From NCBI GenBank assembly GCA_049314555.1, contig JBMOEW010000015.1, forward strand, positions 1 to 61,589: DNA of 61,589 bases. The letters run 5' to 3'. This DNA comes from REEB509 sp049314555 (lineage in GTDB: Bacteria > Pseudomonadota > Alphaproteobacteria > Caulobacterales > Aquidulcibacteraceae). The notes beneath the pieces are model-generated. The model saw nothing but the letters and a program-made list of their open reading frames with translations, had not been told where the DNA came from and did not search any database. The position numbers were made by a program, and so were the translations under genes. Position 1 is the stretch's first letter. The number at the start of each line of letters is the position of its first letter. Below, piece by piece: positions 34,979-45,146 of the stretch.

Positions 34979-37227
34979 GCGGCGATGGTGGCAAAGGTGA
35001 CGATGTCGGACACGGTTGCTCCCAAGGGCGCGATTTGTATCGGCTTTGAGAGCCCCACAAGCAGCGGGCCGACCACCGTTGCACCGCCAAGGGTGGCCAG
35101 GAGCCGCGTGGAGATCGAGGCCGAGTGGATCGCCGGCATGATCAGCACGTTGGCGGCGTCGGTCAGGCGCGCAAAGGGATAGAGCCGCTTTACATCGGCG
35201 TTCAGGGCCACTTCCGGGCTCATTTCGCCTTCGTATTCGAAGTCGATATCGTCGCGGAGATCCAACATGCGCACGGCATCGCGCACCTTGTTCATGCGCT
35301 CGCCCTCCGGATTGCCGAAGGTGGAATACGACAAGAACGCCACCCGCGGCGTAACGCCCAGTTTACGCGCAGCGCGGGCGGCCTGGATCGCGATCTGGGC
35401 AAGTTCTTCAGCGCCAGGCATTTCGGTGACATTGGTATCGGCGATGAAGATCGTGCGGCCCTTTGACAGCACCACCGACATGCCGATCAGCCGCCCGCCG
35501 TGGACAGGATCGATGGCCCTTTCGATGTCTTCCAACGCCGTCGCGTAGTTGCGGGTGACGCCGGTGACCATGCCGTCGGCATGACCGTGCAAGACCATCG
35601 AGGCGCCGAAAATGTTGCGGTCCTGGTTGACCAGGCGCTGTGCGTCCCGATGCAGAAAGCCATGCCGTTGGAGGCGGCGATACAGGCCTTCGGTGTAGAG
35701 CGGGTTGTGGTCTGACAGCCGAGCGTTGATGATTTTGAGATTGGCGTCCTCTGGCAGGCCAACCAAGGCCATGTTGCGGGTGACCTGCTCTTCGCGGCCC
35801 ACCAGGATGGCTTGGCCTAGACCCAGTTCCTGGAAGGCGTAGGCCGCGCGGATCACGCTTGGCTCTTCGCCTTCAGCGAAAACGATGGTTTTGGGCTTGG
35901 CGCGCACCGCATTTTGCACCCGCTGGACCAGGGCCGCAGTGGGATCGAGGCGCTGGGCGAGTTTTTCTTTGTAGGCCGGCATGTCGCCAATCGGGCGACG
36001 GGCGACGCCGGTGTCCATGGCCGCCTGGGCCACAATCGGTGGCACCGCCGCGATCAGGCGCGGGTCAAAGGGTGTGGGGATGATGTAGTCTGGGCCAAAC
36101 TTGAGGCGGCGGCCCTGGTAGGCGGCGGCGACTTCGTCTGGCACGTCTTCTTTGGCCAATTCCGCCAGGGCTTTGGCGGCGGCCACTTTCATCTCTTCGT
36201 TGATCGTGCGGGCCCGCACGTCGAGCGCGCCGCGGAAGATGTAGGGAAAACCCAAAACGTTGTTGACTTGATTGGGATAGTCGCTGCGGCCGGTGGCGAT
36301 GATCGCGTCCGAGCGGACGGCCTTGATGTCTTCTGGCAAAATCTCTGGATCGGGATTGGCCATGGCAAAAATGATCGGGTTTTTTGCCATGGATTTGACC
36401 ATGTCTTTGGTCATGGCCCCAGCCACGGACAGCCCCATGAAGCAATCGGCACCCTTCAGTGCTTCAGCGAGCGTGCGCAGCTTGGTATCGATGGCGTGGG
36501 CGGTCTTGAATTGATCCATTCCTTTTTCGCGGCCGCGATAAATCACGCCTTCGCGGTCGCAGACGATCACGTTTTCGTGGGGCACCCCTAGCCGCTTGAT
36601 CAGCCCAATGCAGGACAGGCCCGCCGCGCCGGCACCGTTCACGACAACCTTGATTTCCTTCAGACTGCGACCGGTGAGCTCACAGGCGTTGATCAGGCCG
36701 GCGGCGGCGATAATGGCGGTGCCGTGCTGATCGTCGTGGAACACCGGAATGTCGAGTTCGTCGCGCAGCCGGCTTTCGATGATGAAGCATTCGGGGGCTT
36801 TGATGTCTTCCAGATTGATGCCGCCGAAGGTGGGGCCAATGTTGCGCACGGTGGTGATGAATTCTTCGACGTCGCGGGTGGTGACCTCGATATCGATGGA
36901 ATCGACATCGGCGAAGCGCTTGAACAGCACCGCCTTGCCTTCCATCACGGGTTTGGACGCCATGGCACCCAGGTCGCCCAGGCCTAAGATCGCTGTGCCG
37001 TTGGAGATCACGGCCACCAGATTGCCTTTGGCCGTATAATCATAAGCGGCGTCTGGATCGGCTGCGATCGCCTTCACGGGCACTGCAACGCCTGGCGAGT
37101 ACGCCAGGGACAAATCCCGCTGCGTGGCCATTGGTTTGGTGGGGGTTACGGACAATTTTCCTGGCGGGTGGCTGCGGTGGAAAGCCAAGGCCTCTTCGTC
37201 GGTAAAGGTTCGCTTTTCGTCTGACAT
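34957..37227 (-). CDS. maeB: NADP-dependent malic enzyme with phosphotransacetylase-like domain
   Basis: This 756-residue fusion has an N-terminal malic enzyme (about 1-430; SLAYSPGVAVPVKAI, GLGDLGAMASKPVMEGKAVLFKRFADVDS, HDDQHGTAIIAAAGLINA) that oxidatively decarboxylates malate to pyruvate. A C-terminal phosphate acetyl/butyryltransferase-like domain (about 435-756) is usually regulatory rather than catalytic in this family. I chose ATG 37227, since the open frame upstream adds 24 unlikely residues. It is divergent from mutS across a 119-base gap. Confidence 0.95.
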   Translation of the reverse strand: MSDEKRTFTDEEALAFHRSHPPGKLSVTPTKPMATQRDLSLAYSPGVAVPVKAIAADPDAAYDYTAKGNLVAVISNGTAILGLGDLGAMASKPVMEGKAVLFKRFADVDSIDIEVTTRDVEEFITTVRNIGPTFGGINLEDIKAPECFIIESRLRDELDIPVFHDDQHGTAIIAAAGLINACELTGRSLKEIKVVVNGAGAAGLSCIGLIKRLGVPHENVIVCDREGVIYRGREKGMDQFKTAHAIDTKLRTLAEALKGADCFMGLSVAGAMTKDMVKSMAKNPIIFAMANPDPEILPEDIKAVRSDAIIATGRSDYPNQVNNVLGFPYIFRGALDVRARTINEEMKVAAAKALAELAKEDVPDEVAAAYQGRRLKFGPDYIIPTPFDPRLIAAVPPIVAQAAMDTGVARRPIGDMPAYKEKLAQRLDPTAALVQRVQNAVRAKPKTIVFAEGEEPSVIRAAYAFQELGLGQAILVGREEQVTRNMALVGLPEDANLKIINARLSDHNPLYTEGLYRRLQRHGFLHRDAQRLVNQDRNIFGASMVLHGHADGMVTGVTRNYATALEDIERAIDPVHGGRLIGMSVVLSKGRTIFIADTNVTEMPGAEELAQIAIQAARAARKLGVTPRVAFLSYSTFGNPEGERMNKVRDAVRMLDLRDDIDFEYEGEMSPEVALNADVKRLYPFARLTDAANVLIMPAIHSASISTRLLATLGGATVVGPLLVGLSKPIQIAPLGATVSDIVTFATIAAYDAGLA

Positions 37228-37346
37228 GGGGCCCTTCGCACACTGCAACGCAGGAACGTTGATGTGGCGCCACATTAGGGAGCGCGAAGGCCGCGTCAAC
37301 GCGCGGTTCGGGTTGTCAATCGAGCTTTTGGCGTTAAGGCATCGGT

Positions 37347-40013
37347 ATGGCTGATTCCGGTTCGTCCCCAGCGGTGACGCCGTTCATGGCGCAGTACCTG
37401 GCCGCAAAGGCGCAGCATCCCGATGCTTTGCTGTTTTTTCGGATGGGGGATTTCTATGAGCTGTTCTTCGAGGATGCGCAGCAGGCCTCGGCGGCGCTTG
37501 GCATCACCCTCACCAAACGGGGCAGCCATAAGGGCGACGATATCCCAATGGCCGGGGTGCCGTGGCACCAGGCGGAGGGGTATCTGCAGCGGCTGATCCG
37601 CGCCGGGTTTCTTGTGGCTGTTTGCGAGCAGGTCGAGGATCCGGCGGAAGCGCGAAAGCGCGGCGCGAAGGCGATTGTTCGGCGCGAAGTGGTGCGGCTG
37701 GTGACGCCCGGCACTTTGACGGAAGACGCGCTTTTGGATTCGCGCAGTGCCAACCGGCTGGCCGCAGTGGCCTTCGACGACGCCGGGGCGGGGCTTGCGG
37801 TGGCGGATGTGTCTACCGGGGCGTTTTCGGTGAAGCCGTTATCTGTCGGTGCGGTGCAGGAGGCGCTGGCGGGGCTGCGGCCGGCGGAGCTTTTGGTGCG
37901 TGAAGCCGATAGCCAACGCCCAGGTCTTTTGGCGGCGGCACAGGCGGTGGGGGCAACGTTCACCAGTCGGCCTGATGTGAAGGGCGATAGCAAAGCGGCT
38001 CAACGGCGGCTGACCGGTTTGTTCGATGTGGCAACGCTGGACAGTTTCGGTGCGTTTTCCACCGTTGAAGTGGCGGCCATGGGGCTGTTGGTGGACTATG
38101 TGGAATTGACCCAGGCGGGGGCTGCAGCCCGGCTGGAGCCCCCGCGGCGCGATGTTGCGCTCGGTGAGATGGCGATTGATGCGGCCACGCGAACAAGCCT
38201 GGAGATTGAGCGCACAGCCGATGGCGAACGACGCGGGTCTTTGTTGGGGACGATCGATCGTACGGTAACGCCTGCGGGTGGCCGGCTGCTGGCGGAGCGG
38301 ATTGGCCAACCGCTGTTGGATCCGGCGGCGATCAACCAGCGCCTTGATGCGATGGCGTGGTTTGTGGACGAAGCCGAGGCCCGTGGGCAGGTTCGCGCTG
38401 CCCTTAAAGGTGCTGGCGATGTGTTGCGCGGCTTGACGCGCTTGGCGCTTGGGCGCGGCGGCCCGCGGGATTTGGCGGCGGTGCGCGATGGGCTCACGGC
38501 GGGGGACCGTGCGGCGGCTGTTGTGGATCTGTCGCGGGCGCCGGACCCGTTGGTGCGCGCTGCGGAGGGCGCTTTGCTGGTTTTGCAGCCGGCCCTTGCG
38601 GAGCTTGTACAGGATTTGCAGTTGGCGTTGGCCGACAGTTTGCCGATGCTCACGCGCGAAGGTGGCTTTATCGCCAGCGGGTATGATACGGCGCTGGAGG
38701 CCCACAAGAGCTTGCGCGACGACAGCAAGCGGGTGGTGGCTGCCTTGCAGAACACTTATGCCGAGGTCACCGGCATTCCGCTCAAAATCAAGCACAACGC
38801 GATGCTGGGGTATCACATCGAGGTAACCACGCGGCAGGCAGAGAGCTTGGCGCGTCCGCCGCACGCCAGCCACTTTCACCATCGCCAAACCACTGCGAAC
38901 GCAGTGCGGTTTTCGACCGCAGAGCTGGCAGACCTCGATGGGCGAATTGCCCGCGCAGGGGAAGCGGCGCTTGCACGCGAGATTGAGCTTTTTGTTGGGT
39001 TTTGTGCGCGGGCTTCGGCGCAGGAGGCCCAGATCCGAGCGGCGGCGCGCGGGGCTAGCGAGCTCGACGTCGCTGCGGGGCTGGCTGAGTGGGCAGTCGA
39101 GGTCCAGGCCTGCCGGCCGGAGATCGACACGTCCGGCGCGCTGATCGGGGAATGCGTGCGCCATCCCGTGGTGGAGGCCGCGCTGCGCAAATCCGGCCAC
39201 GGCTTCACGCCAAATGACATCCGCCTTGATGCGCAAGCGCTGGCAGGCCCGCGGTTGTTGTTTGTCACGGGCCCCAACATGGGCGGCAAAAGCACCTATC
39301 TGCGGCAGACGGCGCTGCTCGCGATCCTTGCCCAGGCGGGCAGTTTTGTTCCGGCGCGACGGTTGCGGCTTGGGGTGTGTGACCGGGTGTTTTCCAGGGT
39401 TGGGGCGTCTGACGATCTGGCGCGGGGGCGGTCTACGTTTATGACCGAGATGGTGGAGACGGCGGCGATCCTGCACCAGGCCGGTCCACGGGCCTTGGTT
39501 ATCTTGGACGAAATCGGCCGGGGCACCGCCACCTATGATGGACTGGCGATTGCGTGGGCGACCGCCGAGCATCTGCACGACACCAACGCGTGCAGGGCGG
39601 TGTTTGCCACCCACTTTCACGAGCTCACGGCGCTGAAGCGACCGGGTGCGGCAAACGCGCACGTGCGGGCGAAGGAGTTTCGCGGCGACCTCGTGTTTTT
39701 GCATGAGGTGGCAAGCGGCGCTGCGGACCGATCTTACGGGGTGCAGGTGGCAAAGCTTGCCGGCCTGCCCCGGGTTGCGGTGGAGCGGGCGCGGGCAGTG
39801 CTTGCGCGCCTGGAGGCGGGCAAGACGGGTTCACTTGGGGCCTTGATCGCAGACGAGATGCCGCTGTTTGCGGCTTCAGGGCTCTCAGGTGAAGCCAATG
39901 CTGCGGCGAACGCGTTGATGGACGCGCTCGCGGCGGTCGATCCAGACCAGCTTTCGCCGAAAGACGCTTTGGCGCTGATCTATCAGCTCAAGGCGTTGGT
40001 GGCGGACGGGTAA
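37347..40013 (+). CDS. mutS: DNA mismatch repair protein MutS
   Basis: MutS recognises mismatches and short loops. The 888-residue protein has the mismatch-reading F-Y-E (F36, E38 in MGDFYELFF), connector, lever and clamp regions, and the ABC ATPase with Walker A GPNMGGKST (642-650), the SRVGASDDLARGRSTFMTEM signature and LDEIGRGTATYDG. AAGG lies 7 bases before the ATG. The mutS-glnD-murJ order is conserved in alphaproteobacteria. Its last 26 bases overlap the convergent small gene. Confidence 0.97.
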   Translation: MADSGSSPAVTPFMAQYLAAKAQHPDALLFFRMGDFYELFFEDAQQASAALGITLTKRGSHKGDDIPMAGVPWHQAEGYLQRLIRAGFLVAVCEQVEDPAEARKRGAKAIVRREVVRLVTPGTLTEDALLDSRSANRLAAVAFDDAGAGLAVADVSTGAFSVKPLSVGAVQEALAGLRPAELLVREADSQRPGLLAAAQAVGATFTSRPDVKGDSKAAQRRLTGLFDVATLDSFGAFSTVEVAAMGLLVDYVELTQAGAAARLEPPRRDVALGEMAIDAATRTSLEIERTADGERRGSLLGTIDRTVTPAGGRLLAERIGQPLLDPAAINQRLDAMAWFVDEAEARGQVRAALKGAGDVLRGLTRLALGRGGPRDLAAVRDGLTAGDRAAAVVDLSRAPDPLVRAAEGALLVLQPALAELVQDLQLALADSLPMLTREGGFIASGYDTALEAHKSLRDDSKRVVAALQNTYAEVTGIPLKIKHNAMLGYHIEVTTRQAESLARPPHASHFHHRQTTANAVRFSTAELADLDGRIARAGEAALAREIELFVGFCARASAQEAQIRAAARGASELDVAAGLAEWAVEVQACRPEIDTSGALIGECVRHPVVEAALRKSGHGFTPNDIRLDAQALAGPRLLFVTGPNMGGKSTYLRQTALLAILAQAGSFVPARRLRLGVCDRVFSRVGASDDLARGRSTFMTEMVETAAILHQAGPRALVILDEIGRGTATYDGLAIAWATAEHLHDTNACRAVFATHFHELTALKRPGAANAHVRAKEFRGDLVFLHEVASGAADRSYGVQVAKLAGLPRVAVERARAVLARLEAGKTGSLGALIADEMPLFAASGLSGEANAAANALMDALAAVDPDQLSPKDALALIYQLKALVADG

Positions 40014-40332
40014 CTGTGCCTTCGGCGGCGTCCCTGGCGGCGTCGATCGCGGCCCCACGGGCGACCGCGTCAATCGCGGTGGGCAGGGTGGAGACAGTGG
40101 CCGTGTACATCATGAACGCGCCCAGGCATACGCCAAACACCAAGCCCAACAAACCCCACTTGGCGGCGGCGAACCAATAGGCGGAGGCCCGTTCCCGGCG
40201 AAACTGGAATTGCAGCCAGCGATCCTCGGCGCGCGTGTCGTAGGTGCGCGTTTCCAAGGTAACAGGCGCGTTTGCTGGGGTGATTTCGTCGATGGCTGAC
40301 AGGCGTGATTTTTGGCCCGAACGATTGGCCAT
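39988..40332 (-). CDS. Small single-pass membrane protein of unknown function
   Basis: This 114-residue protein starts at ATG 40332 with GGGGAG 6 bases upstream; the longer upstream frame lacks such a signal. It has a charged N-terminal half (about 1-55), one membrane helix (about 57-80, WGLLGLVFGVCLGAFMMYT) and an Ala/Asp tail. I do not recognise a family. It sits between mutS and glnD, convergent with mutS and divergent from glnD. The 242-base gap to glnD shows no other feature. Confidence 0.6.
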   Translation of the reverse strand: MANRSGQKSRLSAIDEITPANAPVTLETRTYDTRAEDRWLQFQFRRERASAYWFAAAKWGLLGLVFGVCLGAFMMYTATVSTLPTAIDAVARGAAIDAARDAAEGTVTRPPPTP

Positions 40333-40574
40333 GTTTAGCTCCCCCAACTGCGATACGATAGCAAGTCGACCCTTGCTTTGCCCCTGTTGGGGCGGTTGGC
40401 GTCCGGGACGGGCTGGCGCTATGGTTGCGCAGCGCAGGGGCCTGTCCAAAAGCAGGGTCGCTGGTGGCTTGGTGCCCGTCGCGGCTGCAAGAAACTCCTT
40501 CGCCGCGAATTAAGGCGAGTTTGCGCCCAAATGTGTATGCGAAGTCGTTCATGTCCGAGGTTTAAGCTAGGCAA

Positions 40575-43418
40575 ATGATCTCCCCCCTTCCCAAGCGACG
40601 CCTGCCACCTGCGCGGATCGAGCAGGTCGTGGATGGTGCCAAGTTGCGCGTGCAGCTTTCCGCCTGTGCGCAGGACGGGATCGGCGACGAAGCGAGCGTG
40701 CGGGAGCAAGCCAAAAAACTGATCCATGGCGCGCTGTTTCGCGGACGGATGATTGCCAAGGAGCGCTTAGAGGACGGCGACAACGGGTTAGCGGTAGCGC
40801 GGCTTTTGGCGCGGGTTATGGATGAGGCCATCGCTGCGCTTTATGACTTCACCGCGACGCACGTTTTTCGGTCGCGCAATCCGACCGAAGGCGAGCGGAT
40901 GAGCGTGATTGCCGTTGGCGGCTATGGGCGCGGTGAGCTTGCGCCTTCTTCCGATATCGACCTGCTTTTCGTGCGCAACTACAAGCTGACGCCCTGGGCC
41001 GAAAGCGTCACCGAGTACATGCTCTACATGCTGTGGGACATGGGCCTGAAGGTGGGCCACGCATCCCGCTCGATCGATGAATGCGTCAAGTTGGCGCGGG
41101 AAGATCACACCATCGAAACCGCCCTGCTGGAGCAACGCCGCATTGCCGGCGATCAGGCGTTGGCGGACGAGCTACGGGTGCGGTTTCAAAACGAGGTCGT
41201 GGCTGGCCGGCACGCCGCCTTCATTGCCGCGAAGCTCGCAGAGCGCGATCGTCGGCACGAGCGGGCCGGGGCGTCGCGCTATATGGTTGAGCCCAACATC
41301 AAGGAAGGCAAAGGCGGGTTGCGCGATCTGCACACGCTGTTTTGGCTGGTGTTGCATCGCTATGGGCCGCGCAGCCCTGGTGAATACATTCGCGACAAAA
41401 TCTTCACGCTAGAGGAAGCCGCGCGGTTCCGCCGGGCCATGCAGTTTTTCTGGACCGTGCGATGCCATTTGCACTTTTTGACAGGGCGGTCTGAGGAGCG
41501 GCTTAGCTTTGATGTGCAGCCGGAGTTGGCGGCGCGCATGGGGTTTGGAGCACGGGCCGGGCAGCAGGCCGTGGAGCGCTTCATGAAGCGCTACTTCCTG
41601 GAGGCCAAGGAAGTGGGGGCTTTGACGCGGGCGATCTGTGCCAAGCTCGAAGAAGATGAAGCCAAATCCGCGCCGCGGGGGTTGTCGCGCTTTTTTGCCA
41701 GCAAGAAAGTGGGCGTGCCGGTGGAGGAAGCGCCGGGCTTTCTTTCACGGGGCGGGCGGTTGGAGTTGGACGACCCGTCCTTGCTGGATCAGCCGCTGAA
41801 CCTCCTGCGGTTGTTTTATGCAGCCGACGTCAACAAGCTGGATATCCATCCGACCCTGCTGCGCGAAGCTCAAATGCGCGTGCGCAAGATCACGCCGAAC
41901 GTGCGGCGATTGCCGGAGGCGCAAAAGCTGTTTTTGGAGGTGGCGGCGTCGCGGCGGTCGCCAGGGCGCATTCTGCGCTTGATGAACGAGGTGGGGGTTT
42001 TGGGGCGCTTTCTGCCGGAGTTCGGGCGGATCGTGGCGCAGATGCAATTCAATATGTACCACCATTATACGGTGGACGAGCACACGCTGCGGGCGGTGGA
42101 AATCATCAGCGATATCGAACTCGGGCGCTACAAAGCCGAGCACCCGCTGGCCACGGCAATCTTTCCGAAAATCATCAATCGTCGGGCGCTATACTTGGCG
42201 ATGCTGCTTCACGACACCGGCAAGGGCATTGGGGACCAGCAGGAAGAAGGGGCGAAGGTTGCCGCGCTCGCTTGCGAACGCCTGGGGCTTTCCAATGACG
42301 AAGTGGAGCTGGTGGCTTGGCTAGTGGGCAACCATCTGGCGATGAGCGATGTGGCGCAGAAGCGCGATATTGGCGATCCGCGCACGGTGGCACAGTTTGC
42401 CAATCTGACGGGCAATGTGGAGCGGTTGCGGCTGTTGCTGGTGTTGACGATTGCCGATATGCGGGCGGTGGGTCCTGGGGTGTGGAACGGCTGGAAAGCG
42501 CAGCTGCTGCGCGATCTTTACCGGCTCACGGAAGCCACATTCCACGGCGGGCGCACCGATGAAGCGGCGGTGCGCGAGCGCCTGCGCGCCCAGGCGGACG
42601 AGGCGCGGGCGGCGTTGGCGGCGAGCCTTTCTGGCAAAACGCGCAAGACTTTGCAGGATTGGATCGCGGGGCTGGACGACGCCTATTGGCTTTCGTTCGA
42701 TATGGATGCCTTGAGCTGGCATGCGGCGGAAGCCGCAGTTGCTGCGCAAACGCCGGAAGGCGTGCATGTGGCCGCGCGGCCCCGGGCTGATATCGGTAAG
42801 ACCGAGTTGCTCGTGATTGCGCCAGACCGGCCGGGTTTGTTTGCTAGCCTGGCTGCTGCGTGCGCCACGGCTGGCGCGGACATCGCGGATGCGCGCATTC
42901 ACACGGCGGCCGGCGGATTGGCGTTCGATGTGTTCAGTGTGCAGACAATTGAGGGGCATCCTTATGGGGTTGACGACTCTGAGGCGTTGGCCAGCTTGAT
43001 GAGCCGGATGAGCAAAGCCGCCCTTCGCGATCACGCACCGCCACCGCGCCGGGCTGCCTCACGGCGGGCGGCGGCGTTTGCGATTGCGCCTTGGGTGCGG
43101 TTCGATAATGAGCTTGCCGGGCATGCGACGGTGCTTGAAGTTTCTGGTCGGGATCGGCCAGGCCTGCTTGCGGAGTTGGCGCACGTGTTGGCGGAGTCTG
43201 ACATTCACATCCTGTCTGCCCACATCGGTTCGTATGGGGAGCGGGTGGCGGACGTGTTTTACATGTCGCGGGCCAAAGGCGACAAGCTAACCGACGGGCG
43301 CAAGCTGAATAGTTTGCGCAACAAGCTCGTCAAGGTTTTGGCGGCGGACGAGCCTGCTGCCCCCGCCGATCCCGCCAAACAGCCAATGGCGGTCGCGCGG
43401 GCGTCTACGGCGCGGTAA
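40575..43418 (+). CDS. glnD: [Protein-PII] uridylyltransferase / uridylyl-removing enzyme
   Basis: GlnD senses glutamine and modifies PII proteins to control nitrogen assimilation. The 947-residue protein has the nucleotidyltransferase motif GGYGRGELAPSSDIDLL (115-131) with D127 and D129, a GlnD PII-uridylyltransferase domain, an HD phosphohydrolase domain (H546/D547 in LLHDTGKG), and two ACT domains near 740 and 850 (APDRPGLFA and GRDRPGLLAEL). The length is normal for the family. It is followed by murJ after 34 bases. Confidence 0.96.
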   Translation: MISPLPKRRLPPARIEQVVDGAKLRVQLSACAQDGIGDEASVREQAKKLIHGALFRGRMIAKERLEDGDNGLAVARLLARVMDEAIAALYDFTATHVFRSRNPTEGERMSVIAVGGYGRGELAPSSDIDLLFVRNYKLTPWAESVTEYMLYMLWDMGLKVGHASRSIDECVKLAREDHTIETALLEQRRIAGDQALADELRVRFQNEVVAGRHAAFIAAKLAERDRRHERAGASRYMVEPNIKEGKGGLRDLHTLFWLVLHRYGPRSPGEYIRDKIFTLEEAARFRRAMQFFWTVRCHLHFLTGRSEERLSFDVQPELAARMGFGARAGQQAVERFMKRYFLEAKEVGALTRAICAKLEEDEAKSAPRGLSRFFASKKVGVPVEEAPGFLSRGGRLELDDPSLLDQPLNLLRLFYAADVNKLDIHPTLLREAQMRVRKITPNVRRLPEAQKLFLEVAASRRSPGRILRLMNEVGVLGRFLPEFGRIVAQMQFNMYHHYTVDEHTLRAVEIISDIELGRYKAEHPLATAIFPKIINRRALYLAMLLHDTGKGIGDQQEEGAKVAALACERLGLSNDEVELVAWLVGNHLAMSDVAQKRDIGDPRTVAQFANLTGNVERLRLLLVLTIADMRAVGPGVWNGWKAQLLRDLYRLTEATFHGGRTDEAAVRERLRAQADEARAALAASLSGKTRKTLQDWIAGLDDAYWLSFDMDALSWHAAEAAVAAQTPEGVHVAARPRADIGKTELLVIAPDRPGLFASLAAACATAGADIADARIHTAAGGLAFDVFSVQTIEGHPYGVDDSEALASLMSRMSKAALRDHAPPPRRAASRRAAAFAIAPWVRFDNELAGHATVLEVSGRDRPGLLAELAHVLAESDIHILSAHIGSYGERVADVFYMSRAKGDKLTDGRKLNSLRNKLVKVLAADEPAAPADPAKQPMAVARASTAR

Positions 43419-43452
43419 GGCTTGGTGCAATGCGGTTCGAGGGGGATTGGTT

Positions 43453-45039
43453 TTGAGTCTGGCGCGCAACACGCTGGTGCAGTCCGTTTTGACTCTGGGC
43501 AGCCGGCTGCTTGGTTTTGCGCGCGATATCGCGCTGAACGCAAAGTTCGGTCAGGGTCCGCTGATGGACGTGTGGGCGACGGCGCTCACCTTTCCCAATC
43601 TGTTTCGCCGGCTGTTTGCGGAGGGGGCCTTCGCGCAGGCCTTCGTGCCGATCTATGCCAAGGTGAGTGAAGAGCACGGGCAGGAGGAAGCGCAGCGCGT
43701 TGCCGGTCAGGTGATGAGCTTTTTGATGGCGCTGGTCGTCGCGTTTTGCATCGCGATGCAAGTGGCGATGGCTTGGATCATGCCTGTGCTGTTGTCTGTG
43801 TATCGGGGCGACCCGGAGATCATGCGTTTGGCGACGTTGGTGACGCAGTTGACGATGCCGTACCTTGCCTTCATGACCCTGGCCACGCTGCTGCAGGGCG
43901 TGCTGAACACAGCAGGCCGGTTTGCTTTGGCGGCCGCGGCTCCGATGCTTTTGAATGTCTTTACCCTGGGGCCGTTGCTTCTTGTGCAGGACCCGGAGCG
44001 GGCCTTGCTTCTTTCTTGTATCGCTGTGACGCTGGCGGGGCTGTTCCAAGCCGGGTTGTTGTGGTGGGGCGTGCGGCAAACGGGGGCGCGGCTCGCGTTT
44101 GGGTTGCCCGCGCTGACGCCGATGGTGCGGCGGGTGGTGGCATTGGCCATTCCAGGCGCGATTGCGGGCGGTGCCATGCAAATCAACACGCTGGTGAGCC
44201 AAGTTTTGACCGGGACCGATCAGGGGGCAAAGTCGGTGCTTTATAATGCCGACCGGCTCTACCAGCTGCCGCTTGGGTTGGTGGGGGTGGCGGTGGGTTT
44301 GGCGCTGGTGCCCCGGTTGGCGCGGGCATTCGTTGATAAGAACGAAGCGGCCGGCCAGAAGACCATGGACGAAGGCGTTACGCTGTCGATGGCCTTGACG
44401 CTGCCAGCCGCTGCTGCCCTGTTCATCATGCCGTTCTTTATTATTGATGCGACCGTGACGCGGGGCAGCTTCACCAGCGAGGATGCCCGCCGGACCGCAG
44501 AGGTGCTGCGCCTGTTTGCGATCGGCGTGCCGGCGTTTGTGCTGGCGAAGGTGTTCACCCCGCCGTTCTTTGCCCGCGAAGACACCAAGCGGCCGATGCG
44601 GTTTGCGTTTGTGACCGTGGGCATCACAACGACTTTGGGTGCCAGCCTGTTCTTTTGGATGCAGGCCAACGGGTTTGATGGTGTGCAGGGGCTTGCGATT
44701 GCCACCAGCCTTGGGGCTTGGGTGAATGTGGCGCTGTTGGCGGGCGCGCTGGCCAAGGAGGGCAGCTATCGGGTGTCTGGTGCGGCGTGGGGCAAGCTTT
44801 GGCGGATTATGCTTGCCACGGCGGTGATGAGTGCTGCGGTGGCAGCGTGTGCGCTATCCTACGAGTTTTTGGCGCAGGTGCTGTGGCGCAAGGAGCTGGC
44901 GCTGGTGGTGGTCGCGTTCGGCGGGTTCAGCGTTTATGCGGTGGCGGCGCTCGCGTTCGGCGCGGTGCGGGTTTCGGAGCTGCGCGCTGCGCTGCGCCGG
45001 GAGGCCGGGCCCCGCTTGCCGGAGACCATGGACGGCTGA
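43453..45039 (+). CDS. murJ: Lipid II flippase MurJ
   Basis: This 14-helix MOP-superfamily protein flips lipid II across the inner membrane for peptidoglycan synthesis. The 528-residue product has NTLVQSVLTLGSRLLGFARD, FPNLFRRLFAEGAFAQAFVPIY, and R..KRP in FFAREDTKRPM, all family-typical. I prefer the TTG at 43453, which stands 7 bases after GAGGGGG; a TTG six bases earlier abuts that sequence. It shares an apparent transcript with glnD. Confidence 0.94.
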   Translation: MSLARNTLVQSVLTLGSRLLGFARDIALNAKFGQGPLMDVWATALTFPNLFRRLFAEGAFAQAFVPIYAKVSEEHGQEEAQRVAGQVMSFLMALVVAFCIAMQVAMAWIMPVLLSVYRGDPEIMRLATLVTQLTMPYLAFMTLATLLQGVLNTAGRFALAAAAPMLLNVFTLGPLLLVQDPERALLLSCIAVTLAGLFQAGLLWWGVRQTGARLAFGLPALTPMVRRVVALAIPGAIAGGAMQINTLVSQVLTGTDQGAKSVLYNADRLYQLPLGLVGVAVGLALVPRLARAFVDKNEAAGQKTMDEGVTLSMALTLPAAAALFIMPFFIIDATVTRGSFTSEDARRTAEVLRLFAIGVPAFVLAKVFTPPFFAREDTKRPMRFAFVTVGITTTLGASLFFWMQANGFDGVQGLAIATSLGAWVNVALLAGALAKEGSYRVSGAAWGKLWRIMLATAVMSAAVAACALSYEFLAQVLWRKELALVVVAFGGFSVYAVAALAFGAVRVSELRAALRREAGPRLPETMDG

Positions 45040-45095
45040 TACAAGCCCGACATGGTTTTGCCCGCCCCTTTCGCCCCTTGCCGCCGATGGCGCAG

Positions 45096-45124
45096 CTGAT
45101 CTGTTGGACCTCAGATCAGGTTTT
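45096..45124 (+). terminator. Candidate terminator or leader hairpin between murJ and trpS
   Basis: Perfect 8-base arms CTGATCTG and CAGATCAG surround an 8-base loop and are followed by GTTTT. It lies 57 bases after murJ and 23 bases before the trpS ATG. The T-run is short and the stem not very GC-rich, so it may be a weak terminator or a trpS leader structure. Confidence 0.45.
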
Positions 45125-45146
45125 GGCGCTTTAAGGACCCCGTTTT

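Noticed and set aside
37839..39704. A 621-codon minus-strand frame inside mutS
   Set aside because: Antisense to a clearly real mutS with every family motif; composition is typical of a GC-driven shadow.
43430..43455. murJ start at TTG 43447
   Set aside because: The purine-rich ribosome site abuts this codon; the TTG at 43453 has normal spacing.
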